From: Bordetella parapertussis
GTDB taxonomy: Bacteria > Pseudomonadota > Gammaproteobacteria > Burkholderiales > SG8-41
DNA: 7,026 nucleotides
Assembly: GCA_945870465.1 (NCBI GenBank)
Contig: CAMBSS010000197.1
Coordinates: 1-7,026 of the forward strand
Direction: 5' to 3'
The notes under the pieces were generated by a model. It ran no database searches. It had not been told where the DNA came from and saw nothing but the letters and a program-made list of their open reading frames with translations. Positions 1 to 5,027 of the stretch are shown here, piece after piece (the first letter of the stretch is position 1; each line of letters begins with the position of its first letter). The translations under genes were made by a program, and so were the position numbers.

Positions 1-421
1 ACGTAACTTTTATTTTTCGAACTTTAAATCACGCCCGCGAAACGTAGCACCGCCCCATAAATCCGCACACCCAGCACAGAAATATGCCAACGTATTCAAC
101 GCCCGTAAAATTTTTTCTCACCCATTGCGCGAAGCTACGCACTTGCCCTCTGTCATGTCCTCGTCCTTGTGGACGTAATACGACAACTACGTTAGGGAAC
201 GTTTAGATCCGAGCGGCAAAGGCGTTAAAAAGTGAAGAGATGGCGTCGACCACAGAAAAAACGACGGATCGTTTGAGCAAAACCCAGTGAAGGGGTAACT
301 GGATGGAACCAGTTTAAAAAGCGTGGGGTGGGGGCCGGCGGGGTCGGACTGGCGGGAATTGCTTTGGGGTATGGCTTGCAGTTCGGCGTGGACGATGAGC
401 GATAAGCATGGCGCTTACCGT

Positions 422-455
422 TTGACCTAAATGTTGACCTAAATAGATAGGTCAA
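422..455. repeat. Tandem 12-bp repeat merging into a perfect inverted repeat
   Basis: TTGACCTAAAT occurs twice in tandem, at 422 and 434, with a 12-bp period. The second copy is also the left arm of a perfect 8-bp inverted repeat: TTGACCTA at 434-441, a 6-bp spacer, and TAGGTCAA at 448-455. The result is three TTGACCT-type half-sites, two direct and one inverted, within 34 bp. This geometry fits a protein-binding site (operator or recombination accessory site), but no gene that it could regulate lies beside it. The bound protein is unknown. Confidence 0.6.
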
Positions 456-466
456 GCCCAAGTTTT

Positions 467-492
467 CCAGCGTCTAATTTTTAGTTAGCTGG
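467..492. other. Imperfect stem-loop downstream of tRNA-Thr
   Basis: The outer stem is CCAGC (467-471) with GCTGG (488-492) and the inner stem is CTAA (474-477) with TTAG (481-484), separated by a small asymmetric internal loop. It lies 40 bp beyond the 3' end of the minus-strand tRNA and could help end or process that transcript. There is no T-tract on the minus-strand exit side (AAAACTTGG follows), so a canonical intrinsic terminator is not supported. Confidence 0.3.
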
Positions 493-531
493 ATACGTTG
501 TGCTGTTGGTGCTTGATTACTAGAGGTGGGG

Positions 532-607
532 TGGTGCCGCTGCCCGGATTCGAACTGGGGACCTTCGCATTACGAATGCGCTGCTCTACCAACTGAGCTA
601 CAGCGGC
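532..607 (-). tRNA. tRNA-Thr (anticodon CGU)
   Basis: Read on the minus strand this is a complete 76-nt cloverleaf. The acceptor arm is GCCGCTG pairing with CAGCGGC, followed by discriminator A and an encoded CCA. The D-arm is GCTC/GAGC with an AGTTGGTA loop, and the T-arm carries the TTCGAAT loop. The anticodon arm has loop TTCGTAA, giving anticodon CGU, which reads the threonine codon ACG. The anticodon arm and D-arm match the E. coli thrW-type tRNA-Thr(CGU) as I recall it. The T-stem has one A-C mismatch (positions 52-62) and the anticodon stem one G-A mismatch (27-43), the latter also present in the E. coli tRNA. The gene lies 95 bp downstream of the Fur-family gene on the same strand but has its own promoter. 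Confidence 0.97.
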
Positions 608-642
608 CTGCTTCTGGAGCCTGGCTTCAGGACAGGGGGCGA

Positions 643-651
643 ATTTTAGCA
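643..651 (-). promoter_or_regulatory. Extended -10 promoter of tRNA-Thr
   Basis: On the minus strand TGC-TAAAAT forms an extended -10 element (TGn plus a 5/6 match to TATAAT). It is followed by TTCGCCCCC, a GC-rich discriminator typical of stable-RNA promoters under stringent control. A start about 7 nt past the hexamer would give a 5' leader of roughly 29 nt before the tRNA. No good -35 element is visible, which fits an extended -10 promoter. The role is inferred from motif and position. Confidence 0.6.
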
Positions 652-689
652 CGCGGCGGGCAAATCACGCTGCCGCAGGATGTGCCGCA

Positions 690-728
690 TAAATAAAAAA
701 AACTACTTCGGATTGCCAGCGCCATCCG
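690..728 (-). terminator. Candidate terminator at the 3' end of the Fur-family gene
   Basis: The minus strand has a 5-bp stem CGGAT/ATCCG (728-724 with 713-709, 10-nt loop) inside the last codons of the gene. After AAG and the TAG stop comes a run of eight T, then ATTT. The T-tract is strong but the stem is short and lies 6 nt before it, so termination is plausible rather than certain. Its position, between the repressor gene and the tRNA promoter, is sensible. Confidence 0.35.
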
Positions 729-1143
729 CGCTGGACCGCACACGCACGATGATGTCGACGCCCTCGGTCGCCATGCCCTGCGGCAACGCCGGCAACCCGG
801 TCACGCGGATATCGCGCGCGTCGATATCGGTCAGTTCGCCAGTATCGACATTGTAGAAATGATGATGCGGAGCGGTATTCGGATCGTAAAAAACCTTGCT
901 GGGGTCGACGATGACCTCGCGCACCAGCTTTTTCTCGAAAAAAAGATTAAGCGTGTTGTAGACGGTCGCCTTGGACGTTTCGGAGGCACGGTCATTGACG
1001 AGTGTAAATATCTGATCCGCCGATAAATGCTCCCCGCGCGAAAAAATCGCGTGGGCAATTTCTATGCGCTGGTGCGTGGGATTGATGCCGCGGCCGCGCA
1101 GCACTTCGGCCAGGTTGTCACGCGTGTATTTGTTTTCAAACAT
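703..1143 (-). CDS. Fur-family transcriptional repressor, Irr-like subgroup
   Basis: This is a 146-residue cytoplasmic DNA-binding regulator. The N-terminal winged helix (about residues 5-80) contains the family signature NPTHQR (21-26), HLSADQIF (39-46) and the recognition helix region SKATVYNTLNLF (57-68). The metal/dimerisation half has an HHH run (93-95) in PHHHFYN, then TGELTDID and a VDIIVRVR C-terminal strand. The HHHF motif, the SKVFYDPNT sequence before it and the LPALPQGM segment are most like Irr regulators of iron/heme homeostasis. It has no cysteine, so it lacks the CxxC structural zinc site of classical Fur and PerR and the Cys-Pro heme motif of Bradyrhizobium Irr. The start is set by the only well-placed ATG, which follows a strong promoter by 8 nt. 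A PerR-like or other Fur subgroup role cannot be excluded. It is divergent from the pilus operon, and a functional link is not shown. Confidence 0.93.
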   Translation of the reverse strand: MFENKYTRDNLAEVLRGRGINPTHQRIEIAHAIFSRGEHLSADQIFTLVNDRASETSKATVYNTLNLFFEKKLVREVIVDPSKVFYDPNTAPHHHFYNVDTGELTDIDARDIRVTGLPALPQGMATEGVDIIVRVRSSADGAGNPK

Positions 1144-1151
1144 GATTTTTC

Positions 1152-1180
1152 ATTCTAAACCAACATCTGGACTCTGTCTA
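1152..1180 (-). promoter_or_regulatory. Promoter of the Fur-family gene
   Basis: On the minus strand there is a -35 hexamer TAGACA (1180-1175), a 17-bp spacer and a -10 hexamer TAGAAT (1157-1152). Each is a 5/6 match to the sigma-70 consensus, with the ideal spacing. Only eight bases (GAAAAATC) separate the -10 from the ATG, so transcription should begin at or within about 3 nt of the start codon. The -10 lies inside TTTAGAATGA (1159-1150), which resembles one arm of the iron-control element bound by Irr. Confidence 0.6.
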
Positions 1181-1293
1181 ACTTGAAATACTCCAACGCG
1201 CGCGCTGCATTTCCCGCGAAAAGTCGGTGCGCAGGCGCCGCCGTCACCTTTGACCGGAATACGGAAGCCCAACGAGAGTACGTTGGCGGGCCG

Positions 1294-1311
1294 GCGTGAC
1301 AAATCTCACGC
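1294..1311. promoter_or_regulatory. CRP/Vfr-like palindrome
   Basis: GCGTGA, CAAATC, TCACGC is a perfect inverted repeat whose core, GTGA-N6-TCAC, is the spacing and sequence core of CRP-family sites (consensus TGTGA-N6-TCACA). The outer T/A positions are C/G here. Its centre lies about 56 bp upstream of the predicted pilus-operon transcription start, in the range for an activator at a promoter with a poor -35. In Pseudomonas the CRP homologue Vfr is an established regulator of type IV pili. The assignment here is inference. Confidence 0.4.
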
Positions 1312-1343
1312 GTCTGGTCGCAATCATCGACGCAGGGCACAAA

Positions 1344-1352
1344 TGCTAGAAT
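1344..1352 (+). promoter_or_regulatory. Candidate extended -10 promoter of the minor-pilin operon
   Basis: TGC-TAGAAT is an extended -10 element (TGn plus a 5/6 hexamer). No good -35 lies 16-18 bp upstream (the bases there read TCATCG or similar), which suggests dependence on the extended -10 or on an activator. Transcription would start near 1359, giving a leader of about 165 nt before the pilE-like ATG. I found no sigma-54 element with correct GG-N10-GC spacing in this region. Confidence 0.45.
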
Positions 1353-1434
1353 CAGCGTGCAAGTTTGGGGCCGCAAAATCGAAAAAAAGTTCTTATTTCT
1401 TAAGTGCTTGGAGCAGTTAATCCACTCTGCTTCC

Positions 1435-1471
1435 GTTCGTTCCAGCGAACAGACCGCTCATCGGTTGTTCG
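1435..1471 (+). promoter_or_regulatory. Mutually exclusive stem-loops in the pilus-operon leader
   Basis: CGAAC at 1446-1450 can pair upstream with GTTCG (1435-1439, 6-nt loop). Alternatively CGAACA (1446-1451) can pair downstream with TGTTCG (1466-1471). The downstream hairpin continues with ACCG/CGGT (1453-1456 with 1462-1465) around a CTCAT loop, giving 10 bp with a single bulged G at 1452. Only one of the two can form at a time. The structure ends 53 nt before the pilE-like start codon. It does not match a riboswitch class I recognise. Confidence 0.4.
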
Positions 1472-1524
1472 TGGCATTGCTAACCCGGCGTCATTAAGAT
1501 GCCAACGTCTAAGGAGTAATTCTC

Positions 1525-1992
1525 ATGCGCCGCATTTCAGGGATGACATTAATCGAACTCATGATGGTTTTGGCAGTGCTCGCATTGCTGGTCGCCATTG
1601 CGTTGCCGTCTTACCAGGGCTATCTCGCGCGCGGTATTCGCTCGCAAGGGCAGCAGTTTCTGATGGATATCGCGCAGTCCCAGGAACAGTTTTTCCTCGA
1701 TCAGCGGGCATACGCGACCGCACTCGGCGCGGGCGCCGGCCTGCTCAACCGGACCGTTCCGCCCGAAGTCGCCGCGCATTACACGCTGACGATGACTGTA
1801 AGCAACGCAGCGGGCGCGCCACCGACATTCCTGCTGCAGCTGGATCCTACAAGCACGACCATGACACCCGATGGCAGGCTGGTGCTGAATAATCTGCAGC
1901 AGCGTTGGCGCGAGATCGCCGGCGGCAACCTGACCTTTGACGGTGCGCCCAACGATTGCACATGGGACAAGGGAACGTGCGTAGCACAATAA
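1525..1992 (+). CDS. pilE: PilE-like type IV minor pilin
   Basis: This 155-residue class III prepilin has a 6-residue leader, MRRISG. Prepilin peptidase PilD should cut after Gly6, leaving Met as the first mature residue and Glu11 as the conserved Glu+5. The hydrophobic helix (about 8-28) is followed by ALPSYQGYLARG and QGQQFLMDIAQSQEQFFLDQRAYA (38-63). The latter pattern is typical of the PilE-type minor pilins found in minor-pilin clusters. The C-terminal D-loop is closed by Cys145 and Cys152. The product probably bridges the tip complex and the major-pilin shaft. The start is set by AAGGAG at 1511-1516, 8 nt upstream. The gene is first in the operon, whereas in Pseudomonas aeruginosa pilE is last. 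Its end overlaps the next gene by 16 nt. A major-pilin role is less likely given the operon context. Confidence 0.9.
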   Translation: MRRISGMTLIELMMVLAVLALLVAIALPSYQGYLARGIRSQGQQFLMDIAQSQEQFFLDQRAYATALGAGAGLLNRTVPPEVAAHYTLTMTVSNAAGAPPTFLLQLDPTSTTMTPDGRLVLNNLQQRWREIAGGNLTFDGAPNDCTWDKGTCVAQ

Positions 1993-2564
1993 ATTCTCCT
2001 GCCGTCACGCGGCATCGCCCGCGCGGCTTCACTTTGATCGAGTTAATGGTCGTCGTGACCATTATTGCCCTCATGCTGGTGATCGGCGTGCCGGCGATGA
2101 GCGAGTTCGTGGCTGACCAGCGCGTACGCACGGTAGCTTCCGACATCACCGCCGATATCGCCCTGGCGCGCGCCAAGGCGATTGAATTGAGCCGTCGCGT
2201 ATACCTTGAGAAACTTGGCGCTACGTGGAATAACGGCTGGCGCCTCTATGCCGACGCCAACGACAACGCGACCTACGACGTGGGCGTCGATACGGAAATC
2301 AAGCGCTTCGACGGGTTTACCTCCGGCAACATTTACGTTTGCACGCTGCCAGTGGCCGCTTTCCCTACGCAGATCGTATTTCGGCCGGACGGGCGGATCG
2401 TGCGCGTCGGCGCCGTCACTGCCAACGACGGCATTTACATCGTCGATACCATGGGCGACGGCACGACTGCCAACGACAAGATCCGCGGCGTCCAATTCGG
2501 ATTTTCCGGGCGCACCACCATGCTCAAGCTTAACGCGACCGCCTTGCCATGCCTCGCCAATTAA
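1977..2564 (+). CDS. fimT: GspH/FimT-family minor pseudopilin
   Basis: This class III prepilin (195 residues from the GTG start) is the counterpart of Pseudomonas FimU/FimT. The processing site is RPRG^FTLIE: cleavage after Gly17, N-methyl-Phe at +1 and Glu22 as Glu+5, followed by a hydrophobic helix to about residue 40. The GspH-type features are the helix ITADIALARAKAIELSRRVYL (57-77) and WNNGWRLYADANDN (84-97), an Asp/Asn-rich loop ending at Asp101 as is usual in this family. Two cysteines (122 and 192) could pair. I chose GTG at 1977 because GGGA (1964-1967) lies 9 nt upstream and the overlap with the previous gene is only 16 nt. ATG at 1962 is a possible alternative that adds five residues but has no visible ribosome binding site. 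The product should act in the pilus priming complex with PilV, PilW and PilX. Confidence 0.9.
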   Translation: MRSTINSPAVTRHRPRGFTLIELMVVVTIIALMLVIGVPAMSEFVADQRVRTVASDITADIALARAKAIELSRRVYLEKLGATWNNGWRLYADANDNATYDVGVDTEIKRFDGFTSGNIYVCTLPVAAFPTQIVFRPDGRIVRVGAVTANDGIYIVDTMGDGTTANDKIRGVQFGFSGRTTMLKLNATALPCLAN

Positions 2565-3211
2565 ACCGCGGCTTCACGCTGATCGAAGTTCTGGTCACCC
2601 TGGTGATCCTGACGTTCGGGCTACTCGGCATTGCCGGCCTGATGGCCAAAGGCCAGCGCATCGCATTCGAGGCTTTTCAGCGCCAGCAAGCGGTCGCACT
2701 CGCGTCCGACATGGCTGAGCGCATCCGCGGCAACCGCCTGCTGGCGGTGGCGTGCCCTGCCGGTCCCGCGTGCACTACGTACACGGCGGGCGCACCGATA
2801 ATCACCCCGTTGGGAACCGGCGCTTTTTACAACGACTACCGCACCGGCGCCATCAAGGATTGCGCGGCCCAGGTCTGCACCATTCAGGAACTCGCGATGT
2901 ACGACATCGGACTGTGGGATGGTTTGCTCAACGGCTATTCCGAGCAGCAATCGGGCACCGGCAACCGTATCGGCGGCATAGTCAACGCTCGCGGTTGCAT
3001 TGAGGAGACGTCAAATACCAGTTTGACCTGCCCGCCGCCGCCGGCGCCTGCCTCGCTGTTCAGCCGCACGCTGCGCATCAGCGTGTCATGGCAGGGCAAC
3101 GACGACACTTCCGCTCCCACCGGCTCCAATTGCGGCGTCGGATTATACGGCGTCGACACCAAACGGCGCATCGTAGCCTACGACACACTGCTGCAACAAC
3201 CATGCCCATGA
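2549..3211 (+). CDS. pilV: Type IV pilus modification/minor pilin PilV
   Basis: This 220-residue prepilin has an 8-residue leader, MPRQLNRG. Cleavage falls before Phe9 and Glu13 is Glu+5. The sequence GFTLIEVLVTLVILTFGLLG followed by GIAGLMAKGQ and the region QRQQAVALASDMAERIRGN (44-62) is the PilV signature. WQGN (181-184) near the C-terminus is also family-like. There are eight cysteines (69, 75, 105, 110, 150, 161, 195, 219), enough for four disulfides in the periplasmic domain, and a proline run at 162-165. The ATG lies 16 nt inside the fimT end with no clear Shine-Dalgarno, so translation is probably coupled to fimT. The product sits in the tip complex that links the pilus fibre to PilY1. 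Confidence 0.94.
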   Translation: MPRQLNRGFTLIEVLVTLVILTFGLLGIAGLMAKGQRIAFEAFQRQQAVALASDMAERIRGNRLLAVACPAGPACTTYTAGAPIITPLGTGAFYNDYRTGAIKDCAAQVCTIQELAMYDIGLWDGLLNGYSEQQSGTGNRIGGIVNARGCIEETSNTSLTCPPPPAPASLFSRTLRISVSWQGNDDTSAPTGSNCGVGLYGVDTKRRIVAYDTLLQQPCP

Positions 3212-4431
3212 CCCCCGCGAAACTTATGCACTCCCGTCTTGCCTTCATGCGCCTCACCCTGGTGCAACGCGGCATGTCGATGATGGAATTGATGGTCGGC
3301 CTCGCCATCGGGATGATACTGACGCTCGGCATGTTCACCATGATAGTCAGCACTTCGCAATCGTTTCGCGTCAACGATGATTTTTCCCGCATGCAGGAAA
3401 ACGCTGCCAGCACGTTCCGTTACCTCAGCGATTCGCTGCGGCAGGCGGGCTTCTACGGCAACGCGATGGACACCAGCAAGATTGCGTTCGTGGCGGGCAG
3501 CGCGGTCGCGACGACTACGGATTGCGGCTCGGCGAGCGTTGGGCCGGCAACCAATTTTGCGCTGGATTTCGCGACGCCCATTCGCGCCTACATGAACACC
3601 ACCGATGCGGCACTGATAATCAACCCGTTGACCGTGAACGCGGCTTTTCCCTGCATTCTGCAATCGAATTTCAGCGCAGGCCCCGCCGGGATCGCCAACC
3701 CCAATCCCATACTGGTGACGCGCGGCGCGAGCGGTTTTCGCCTTTGCTGGTCGATCGTCGCCGCCGTGGCGAATGTGTCGCCGGCCTGCCCCAACACCCC
3801 CAGCCTGCTCACGAACCAGCCGAATTTTGCAACCACCATCTACCTACAGTCGGATCCGTATCAGGGGCTGGTGTTCTACGGCACGGACTATGCAACTTTG
3901 CGCGCCGGCGCGACCGCGCGCAAATATCCGAATGGCATTGACATGGAAATGTTTGAATATCGGGCGCATGTCTACTATGTCCGCCCGTGCAGCCGCCCTG
4001 CCGGCGGCGCGGTCAATTGCACCGGCACCGCCGACGATGGCGGCCAGCCGATACCGACGCTGGTGCGCCAGGAGCTGGTCGGCAGCACCATGACCGAAGT
4101 CCCGCTGGTCGAGGGCATCGACCTCATCGACTACCGTTTCGGCGTCGACAGCAGCAACCCGGCGGACGGCGTAGCGGATTTTTACACCGCGACTATCGTG
4201 ACCGCGGCGCAGTGGGCGCAGGTGGTCTCGGTCAAGGTCACCATCCTGGTGCGTTCGCCCAACGTCAATATCGAATACGACGACAGCGGCAAGGTCTACG
4301 ATCTGCTGGGAGATAACGCCACCGCCCTTTACAGGTGCACCAACTCCCCCGCACCTGCGTGCAATTACAAGCGCAAGATTTTTTCGCAGACTATTCAAGT
4401 GCGCAATATCGCGCAAAGGAACGGTGCATGA
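3208..4431 (+). CDS. pilW: Type IV pilus minor pilin PilW
   Basis: This 407-residue prepilin (from ATG 3208) has a processing site at VQRG^MSMMELM: cleavage after Gly22, Met at +1 and Glu27 as Glu+5, followed by a helix to about residue 49. The region after it, DDFSRMQENAASTFRYLSDSLRQAGFYG (57-84), is the PilW hallmark. Acidic stretches such as FGVDSSNPADGVADF and IEYDDSGK, and the end KIFSQTIQVRNIAQR, are also typical. It is rather long for the family, with about nine cysteines. I chose the ATG that overlaps the pilV stop as ATGA. ATG at 3202 is almost equivalent and ATG at 3247 would leave a 9-residue leader. An upstream in-frame extension to 3088 lies inside pilV and is not credible. PilW is known to bridge PilV and PilX in the priming subcomplex. 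Confidence 0.94.
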   Translation: MTPAKLMHSRLAFMRLTLVQRGMSMMELMVGLAIGMILTLGMFTMIVSTSQSFRVNDDFSRMQENAASTFRYLSDSLRQAGFYGNAMDTSKIAFVAGSAVATTTDCGSASVGPATNFALDFATPIRAYMNTTDAALIINPLTVNAAFPCILQSNFSAGPAGIANPNPILVTRGASGFRLCWSIVAAVANVSPACPNTPSLLTNQPNFATTIYLQSDPYQGLVFYGTDYATLRAGATARKYPNGIDMEMFEYRAHVYYVRPCSRPAGGAVNCTGTADDGGQPIPTLVRQELVGSTMTEVPLVEGIDLIDYRFGVDSSNPADGVADFYTATIVTAAQWAQVVSVKVTILVRSPNVNIEYDDSGKVYDLLGDNATALYRCTNSPAPACNYKRKIFSQTIQVRNIAQRNGA

Positions 4432-4934
4432 TTATTTCTCGTCCTGCTGTACCACACCGCCAGCGCGGCGCGGTGCTCATCGTCTCGCTCATCATGCTGG
4501 CGGTGTTGACGCTGTTCGTTATCTCCATGATCAAGACTTCGATCATCGAGTTGAAGATCGGCGGCTCCAGCCAGACTGCCGCCATCAACCTCGCCGCCGC
4601 GGATTCTGCGCTCGATAATTTCCTCGCTTTGAACGGCGGCCGCTTTGCACCAGGCTGGCTGACGCTGGTTGGTGCGCAAGGCCCGGTCGCAGGGTCGTTC
4701 AATTACACCACGGCAAACAGCGCATACGGCGCGCTTGGCAGTTCCGTCGTGGTAACGGCCGTGCAACTGAGCTGCGGCGCATGGAGCCAGATCGGCACCA
4801 TGTTCGGCGCCATGAGTTTGCAGGCGGTGCAATTCGACCTCGCGGCCGTCGCGACCGGCGGGCTCGGCACTGCCGGCACCGCGGTCGTGCATCAGGGCAT
4901 TCAAGCTGCAGCGCCGGGCGGATCTTGTGTTTAA
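4428..4934 (+). CDS. pilX: Type IV pilus assembly protein PilX
   Basis: This 168-residue protein has the PilX N-terminal domain. The leader MIISRPAVPHRQRG (14 residues) is followed by AVLIVSLIMLAVLTLFVISMI, then TSIIELKIGGSSQTAAINLAAADSALDNFL, the family's amphipathic helix. If processed after Gly14, mature position 5 is Val19 rather than Glu, as in the type II secretion tip pseudopilin GspK, which also lacks Glu+5. This fits a subunit at the very tip that needs no partner above it. Two cysteines near the end (in LSCGAW and GGSCV) may form a disulfide. The start is fixed by AAAGGA at 4415-4420, 7 nt before an ATG that overlaps the pilW stop as ATGA. An in-frame extension to 4335 inside pilW has no support. 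Confidence 0.94.
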   Translation: MIISRPAVPHRQRGAVLIVSLIMLAVLTLFVISMIKTSIIELKIGGSSQTAAINLAAADSALDNFLALNGGRFAPGWLTLVGAQGPVAGSFNYTTANSAYGALGSSVVVTAVQLSCGAWSQIGTMFGAMSLQAVQFDLAAVATGGLGTAGTAVVHQGIQAAAPGGSCV

Positions 4935-4960
4935 TCAAATGTTGATCAATGTCGCAACCG

Positions 4961-4991
4961 ATAAAAAATCCCGCGCGCGCGCTGGCGCGGG
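4961..4991 (-). terminator. Intrinsic-terminator-like hairpin facing against the operon
   Basis: CCCGCGC (4970-4976) pairs perfectly with GCGCGGG (4985-4991) around an 8-nt loop. Read on the minus strand the stem is followed by A and six T (4969-4963), the layout of a rho-independent terminator. Read on the plus strand it is followed by CCGGTCATT, with no T-tract. It therefore looks able to stop antisense transcription coming from pilY1 while letting the operon mRNA pass, or it may act as an mRNA-stabilising hairpin between pilX and pilY1. No minus-strand gene is evident to its right. Confidence 0.5.
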
Positions 4992-5017
4992 CCGGTCATT
5001 CGTCAAGTTCTACCAAT

Positions 5018-5023
5018 GAGGTG
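5018..5023 (+). promoter_or_regulatory. Ribosome binding site that sets the pilY1 start at TTG
   Basis: GAGGTG is complementary to six bases of the 16S rRNA 3' end and lies 4 nt before TTG at 5028 (6 nt measured from its GG), a normal distance. An in-frame ATG at 5016 overlaps this site and has no Shine-Dalgarno of its own, so TTG is favoured. Confidence 0.6.
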
Positions 5024-5027
5024 TCAC

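Larger units (their letters stand above)
1..531. other. Intergenic region without a recognisable gene
   Basis: No reading frame here has a convincing start, ribosome binding site and protein-like composition. The longest open frame, on the minus strand at 225-461, gives a Pro/Ser/Arg-rich 78-residue peptide with no recognisable domain. The stretch is visibly AT-richer than the genes to the right. It holds a tandem/inverted repeat (422-455), an imperfect stem-loop (467-492), a small perfect hairpin at 297-314 (AACTGG, 6-nt loop, CCAGTT) and a short hairpin at 162-175 (CGTCC, TTGT, GGACG). It lies immediately 3' of a tRNA gene, a position where integrated elements often insert, but no integrase or second copy of the tRNA 3' end is visible in the window. 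Confidence 0.6.
1144..1524. other. Divergent control region between the repressor and the pilus operon
   Basis: This 381-bp gap separates divergently transcribed genes. The only sizeable open frame (minus 1155-1376) is not protein-like. The gap contains the repressor promoter, two perfect 6-bp palindromes with 6-bp spacers (1269-1286 and 1294-1311), a plus-strand extended -10 element (1344-1352), competing stem-loops (1435-1471) and the pilE-like ribosome binding site AAGGAG (1511-1516), eight bases before the ATG. Confidence 0.6.

Noticed and set aside
118..156. Minus-strand 12-residue mini-ORF preceded by a GAGGA-like site
   Set aside because: Too short and isolated, with no downstream gene for it to act as a leader peptide.
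297..314. AACTGG-N6-CCAGTT hairpin followed by TTAAAAA as a terminator
   Set aside because: The T-run is only three bases and no gene reads into it.
225..461. Minus-strand open frame of 78 codons
   Set aside because: It is Pro/Ser/Arg-rich, has no ribosome binding site and matches no family I recognise. It looks like chance in a non-coding stretch.
532..607. tRNA-Thr as the attachment site of a genomic island
   Set aside because: No second copy of the tRNA 3' end and no integrase is present in the window. It remains untested beyond the left edge.
1155..1376. Minus-strand open frame of 73 codons upstream of the repressor
   Set aside because: It overlaps the repressor promoter and both palindromes, has no ribosome binding site and has a non-protein-like composition.
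1332..1400. Possible GEMM (c-di-GMP) riboswitch, suggested by GCAGGGCA in a pilus-operon leader
   Set aside because: The two paired helices and the conserved second-half sequence of the GEMM consensus cannot be laid out here, and the candidate transcription start lies inside the segment.
3088..3207. N-terminal extension of PilW
   Set aside because: It lies inside pilV and would place about 60 residues before the prepilin cleavage site. The ATGA overlap start is far more likely.
4335..4427. N-terminal extension of PilX
   Set aside because: It lies inside pilW. AAAGGA and the ATGA overlap at 4428 define the start.
4936..4948. ATCAA-ATG-TTGAT as an FNR/Anr site before pilY1
   Set aside because: The half-sites are in the opposite order to TTGAT-N4-ATCAA, and no good promoter follows.
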